A stretch of DNA of 33,698 nt, taken from assembly GCA_028706065.1 (NCBI GenBank), contig JAQWCA010000002.1:1-33698 (forward strand), written 5' to 3'. This DNA comes from Tepidanaerobacteraceae bacterium. GTDB lineage: Bacteria > Bacillota > Thermosediminibacteria > Thermosediminibacterales > Tepidanaerobacteraceae. The translations under genes and the position numbers were made by a program. The notes beneath the pieces are model-generated. The model worked only from the letters and a program-made list of their open reading frames with translations, did not search any database and was not told where the DNA came from. Shown here piece after piece: positions 30,001 through 33,698 of this stretch; within the stretch, counting starts at the first letter, position 1, and every line of letters begins with the position of its first letter.

Positions 30001-31662
30001 ATGTTAATTACCGGTGCACAAGCTCTTATAAAATCATTAGAACTTGAAAAAGTTGAAATTATATTTGGCTATCCTGGAGGTGCAATACTTCCTGTATACG
30101 ATTCTCTCAATCACTCCGAAATAAAACATATTTTGACTCGCTCAGAACAGGGGGCTGCTCATGCGGCAAGTGGTTATGCACGAGTTTCAGGGAAGGTTGG
30201 TGTATGTATGGCAACTTCCGGACCAGGGGCAACCAACTTAGTGACAGGAATTGCCACAGCCTATATGGATTCAATTCCCATTGTTGCTATCACAGGGCAA
30301 GTCTCTACAGCAGTTATAGGCAGAGATGTGTTTCAGGAGGTCGATATAACCGGCGCTACAGCACCTTTTACCAAACATAATTATTTAATTAAAAAGGCTG
30401 AAGATATTCCACGGATTATAAAAGAAGCTTTTTTTATTGCCTCTACCGGGAGGCCCGGGCCTGTATTAATAGACCTGCCCAAAGATATTGCTGACACAAA
30501 GATTGAATTTGAATATCCAAAAAAGATTACATTAAGAGGATACAAACCCAATATAATCGGTCATCCATTACAAATATCCAGAGCTGCGGAAGCAATAAAT
30601 AAAGCTAAACGTCCTGTAATCTGCGCCGGAGGAGGTATAAACACTGCCGGTGCAGAAAAGGAATTAAAGAAACTGGCTGAGAAAGCACATATTCCGGTAG
30701 TAACCACTCTTATGGGAACTGGGGCATTTTCGGCAAAACATTCTCTCTATATGGGCATGATTGGTATGCATGGTATATCATCGGCAAATAAAACTGTTTC
30801 TGTATCGGATTTAATAATAGCTGTAGGAGCCCGATTTGGTGATAGAGCTACAGGTAAAGTTGAAGGATTCGGACCTAAAGCGAAAATAATACACATTGAT
30901 ATTGACCCAGCGGAAATTGGAAAGAATGTGCAAGTCCACATTCCTATTGTTGGTGATGTCAAGCAGATACTTGATGAAATGATTAAAAGTGTTGAGTTAA
31001 AAGGTTCCACTGATTGGAATAAATATACTGACGGTTTAAAAGAGGAATGTTTTGATGACATCAATGACAGTTATTTAAATCCAGTTGAAGTTATCCGGTG
31101 TCTTTCAAACAAGACCAAGGGAGAAGTGATAATTACTACTGAAGTGGGCTGTCATCAAATGTGGGCTGCTCAACATTATGAGTTTACCAAACCCCGCACT
31201 TTTATTTCCTCCGGCGGACTTGGCACTATGGGTTATGGTCTGCCAGCGGCTATCGGTGCTCAAATTGCACAAGAGGATAACATGGTTATCAACATCTGCG
31301 GTGATGGTAGTTTTCAGATGAACCTTACGGAAATGGCCACCGCTATAGAAAACAATCTTCCTGTAAAGATTGTATTGTTTAATAACCGGGGTTTGGGTCT
31401 TGTGCGTCAACTCCAAGAATTTTACTGTGAAAAGCGTTATAACCAAGTGCACTTTAGCTTTGTGCCGGACTTTGTCAAACTAACTGAAAGCTATGGTATT
31501 AAGGCTGTGAGAATAAAAAAACCGGAGGAAATTCCCAAGGCCATTGACAGTTTGATTTCGGAAAAGGGGCCGTTTTTACTCGAATGTATGGTCGATATTG
31601 ATAAAAATGTATATCCGATGGTGTTAAACGGTTCTTCCATCAATGATATGATTGGAGGGTAA
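30001..31662 (+). CDS. ilvB: Acetolactate synthase large (catalytic) subunit
   Basis: A 553-aa thiamine-diphosphate enzyme that joins two pyruvates (or pyruvate and 2-oxobutyrate) as the first common step to valine, leucine and isoleucine. Motifs: IFGYPGGAILPVYDSL, RSEQGAAHAASGYARVSGKV (catalytic Glu), ATSGPGATNLVTGIATAYMDS, the FAD-domain VVTTLMGTGAF, and the ThDP/Mg motif GDGSFQMNLTEMATAIENN. The position that is usually Trp in RQWQ is Leu here (Leu471 in VRQLQ). The ATG has AAAGGTGG upstream and follows the T-box terminator by 32 nt. It is the first gene of ilvB-ilvN-ilvC-leuA. A catabolic AlsS is unlikely given the ilvN partner. Confidence 0.96.
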   Translation: MLITGAQALIKSLELEKVEIIFGYPGGAILPVYDSLNHSEIKHILTRSEQGAAHAASGYARVSGKVGVCMATSGPGATNLVTGIATAYMDSIPIVAITGQVSTAVIGRDVFQEVDITGATAPFTKHNYLIKKAEDIPRIIKEAFFIASTGRPGPVLIDLPKDIADTKIEFEYPKKITLRGYKPNIIGHPLQISRAAEAINKAKRPVICAGGGINTAGAEKELKKLAEKAHIPVVTTLMGTGAFSAKHSLYMGMIGMHGISSANKTVSVSDLIIAVGARFGDRATGKVEGFGPKAKIIHIDIDPAEIGKNVQVHIPIVGDVKQILDEMIKSVELKGSTDWNKYTDGLKEECFDDINDSYLNPVEVIRCLSNKTKGEVIITTEVGCHQMWAAQHYEFTKPRTFISSGGLGTMGYGLPAAIGAQIAQEDNMVINICGDGSFQMNLTEMATAIENNLPVKIVLFNNRGLGLVRQLQEFYCEKRYNQVHFSFVPDFVKLTESYGIKAVRIKKPEEIPKAIDSLISEKGPFLLECMVDIDKNVYPMVLNGSSINDMIGG

Positions 31663-31665
31663 AAG

Positions 31666-33166
<1,501 letters not shown>

Positions 33167-33211
33167 AGTCGGTTTTGTGTTGCTCTCACTTATAATAAGT
33201 TAATAAGTTAA

Positions 33212-33222
33212 GTGCCAGGCAC
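33212..33222. repeat. GTGCCAGGCAC palindrome
   Basis: An 11-nt palindrome in the ilvC-leuA gap, flanked by AT-rich near-repeats (TAAGTTAATAAGTTAAG). Short palindromes of this form recur as dispersed repeats in some Firmicutes, but copy number cannot be seen in this window, where it occurs once. Confidence 0.4.
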
Positions 33223-33269
33223 GGTTACCCCCCCTCCCCATGTGTTTCTACGCCACGATAAACGAAACC

Positions 33270-33327
33270 GTCATTCTGAGCGCAGCGAAGAATCTTAAGA
33301 TCCTTTGGGTGTTGCCCTCAGGATGAC
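33270..33327. repeat. Imperfect inverted repeat of a dispersed GTCATTCTGAG element
   Basis: GTCATTCTGAGCGCAGC at the left is matched by an inverted, diverged copy ending CCTCAGGATGAC at the right, centred on ATCTTAAGAT (33292-33301). Sequences of this type (GTCATTCTGAGCG plus AGCGAAGAATC) occur as dispersed repeats in many bacterial genomes. It has no coding capacity. The 310-nt gap 33167-33476 otherwise shows only a C/G-rich patch (33227-33238) and a 32-codon ORF starting at GTG 33404 that overlaps leuA. I see no terminator after ilvC. Confidence 0.65.
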
Positions 33328-33476
33328 AAAAACAGGTAGCTTTCATAACAATGACACCGAAATTTTTTGGAGGCTTTCCAGACACCAATAGGGGGGTTCT
33401 ACCGTGCTGTTAACAAAAATAAAAAGCATAACCAGTGAAATAAATCAGAATTATCAAAAAAAAGGGGGTATAAAAA

Positions 33477-33698
33477 ATGCCCAGGAAAATAGAAATTTTT
33501 GATACTACATTGAGAGATGGGGAGCAAACCCCTGGTGTCTCTTTAAATGTTCAAGAAAAACTGGAAATAGCTAGGCAACTTGTAAAGCTTTCGGTAGATG
33601 TGATAGAGGCGGGATTTCCAATAGCATCCAACGGTGATTTCAAAGCGGTTAAAACCATTGCGGAGAATGTTAAAGGGCCGGTTATAGCGGGATTAGCC
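33477..33698 (+). CDS. leuA: 2-isopropylmalate synthase, N-terminal 74 residues (cut by window end)
   Basis: The gene starts at ATG 33477 after AAAGGGGG and is open to the end of the window. It begins [20 protein letters not shown], the signature of the DRE-TIM metallolyase family, with [16 protein letters not shown] next. Family members include 2-isopropylmalate, homocitrate and citramalate synthases. Position after ilvBNC and under a leucine T-box points to LeuA, the first committed leucine step, which joins acetyl-CoA and 2-ketoisovalerate. The deciding C-terminal regulatory domain is outside the window. Confidence 0.88.
   Translation, partial: MPRKIEIFDTTLRDGEQTPGVSLNVQEKLEIARQLVKLSVDVIEAGFPIASNGDFKAVKTIAENVKGPVIAGLA

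Overview
The window is chromosomal DNA of a low-GC, Gram-positive, endospore-forming anaerobe of the Clostridia. The signs are AT-rich DNA with strong GGAGG-type ribosome sites, frequent TTG and GTG starts, the hprK/HPr, rapZ-yvcK-whiA and dnaE-pfkA-pyk gene order, a GerW-type sporulation gene, and M-box, T-box and ykkC-class leader RNAs. A thermophilic or syntrophic clostridium (Thermosediminibacterales-like) would fit, but I cannot name a genus from sequence alone. Most genes are on the + strand.

Layout. (1) 1-1610: a 57-aa Cys-rich orphan gene, then a minus-strand pair encoding a secreted metallo-beta-lactamase-fold lipoprotein and a DUF3006 protein. (2) 1685-5565: yhaM, hprK, a phosphoglucose/phosphomannose isomerase and a PHP hydrolase, tightly packed. 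(3) 5670-8380: an orphan sugar-binding lipoprotein, a short GerW-like gene and murB. (4) 8395-17662: an accessory block. It holds a HyuA-type ATPase overlapping a histone-deacetylase-family enzyme, two Gln-rich coiled-coil proteins with related C-termini, a Mg2+ transport operon (M-box, terminator, candidate MDPDP leader peptide, two mgtE genes), a WYL regulator, a YkuS-type protein and a YlbF-type protein. (5) 17785-29451: a second PHP hydrolase, rapZ, yvcK, whiA, HPr, a YtoI-like DRTGG/CBS regulator, dnaE, a small protein, pfkA and pyk. (6) 29494-33698: a branched-chain amino-acid operon ilvB-ilvN-ilvC-leuA. A strong promoter is followed by two leader RNAs in series: a ykkC-class riboswitch (probably ppGpp type) with its own terminator, then a leucine T-box with its own terminator. 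A repeat-like insertion lies between ilvC and leuA, and leuA runs off the end of the window.

How they fit together. HPr kinase, HPr, YvcK, RapZ, the isomerase, PfkA and Pyk make this a carbon-flux neighbourhood whose products sense or set glycolytic state. The ilv operon draws on the pyruvate made by Pyk and appears to be gated by starvation signals. The observations most worth checking are the MDPDP leader ORF between the M-box and mgtE, the tandem ykkC/T-box leader, the HyuA-deacetylase gene pair, and the two Gln-rich proteins.
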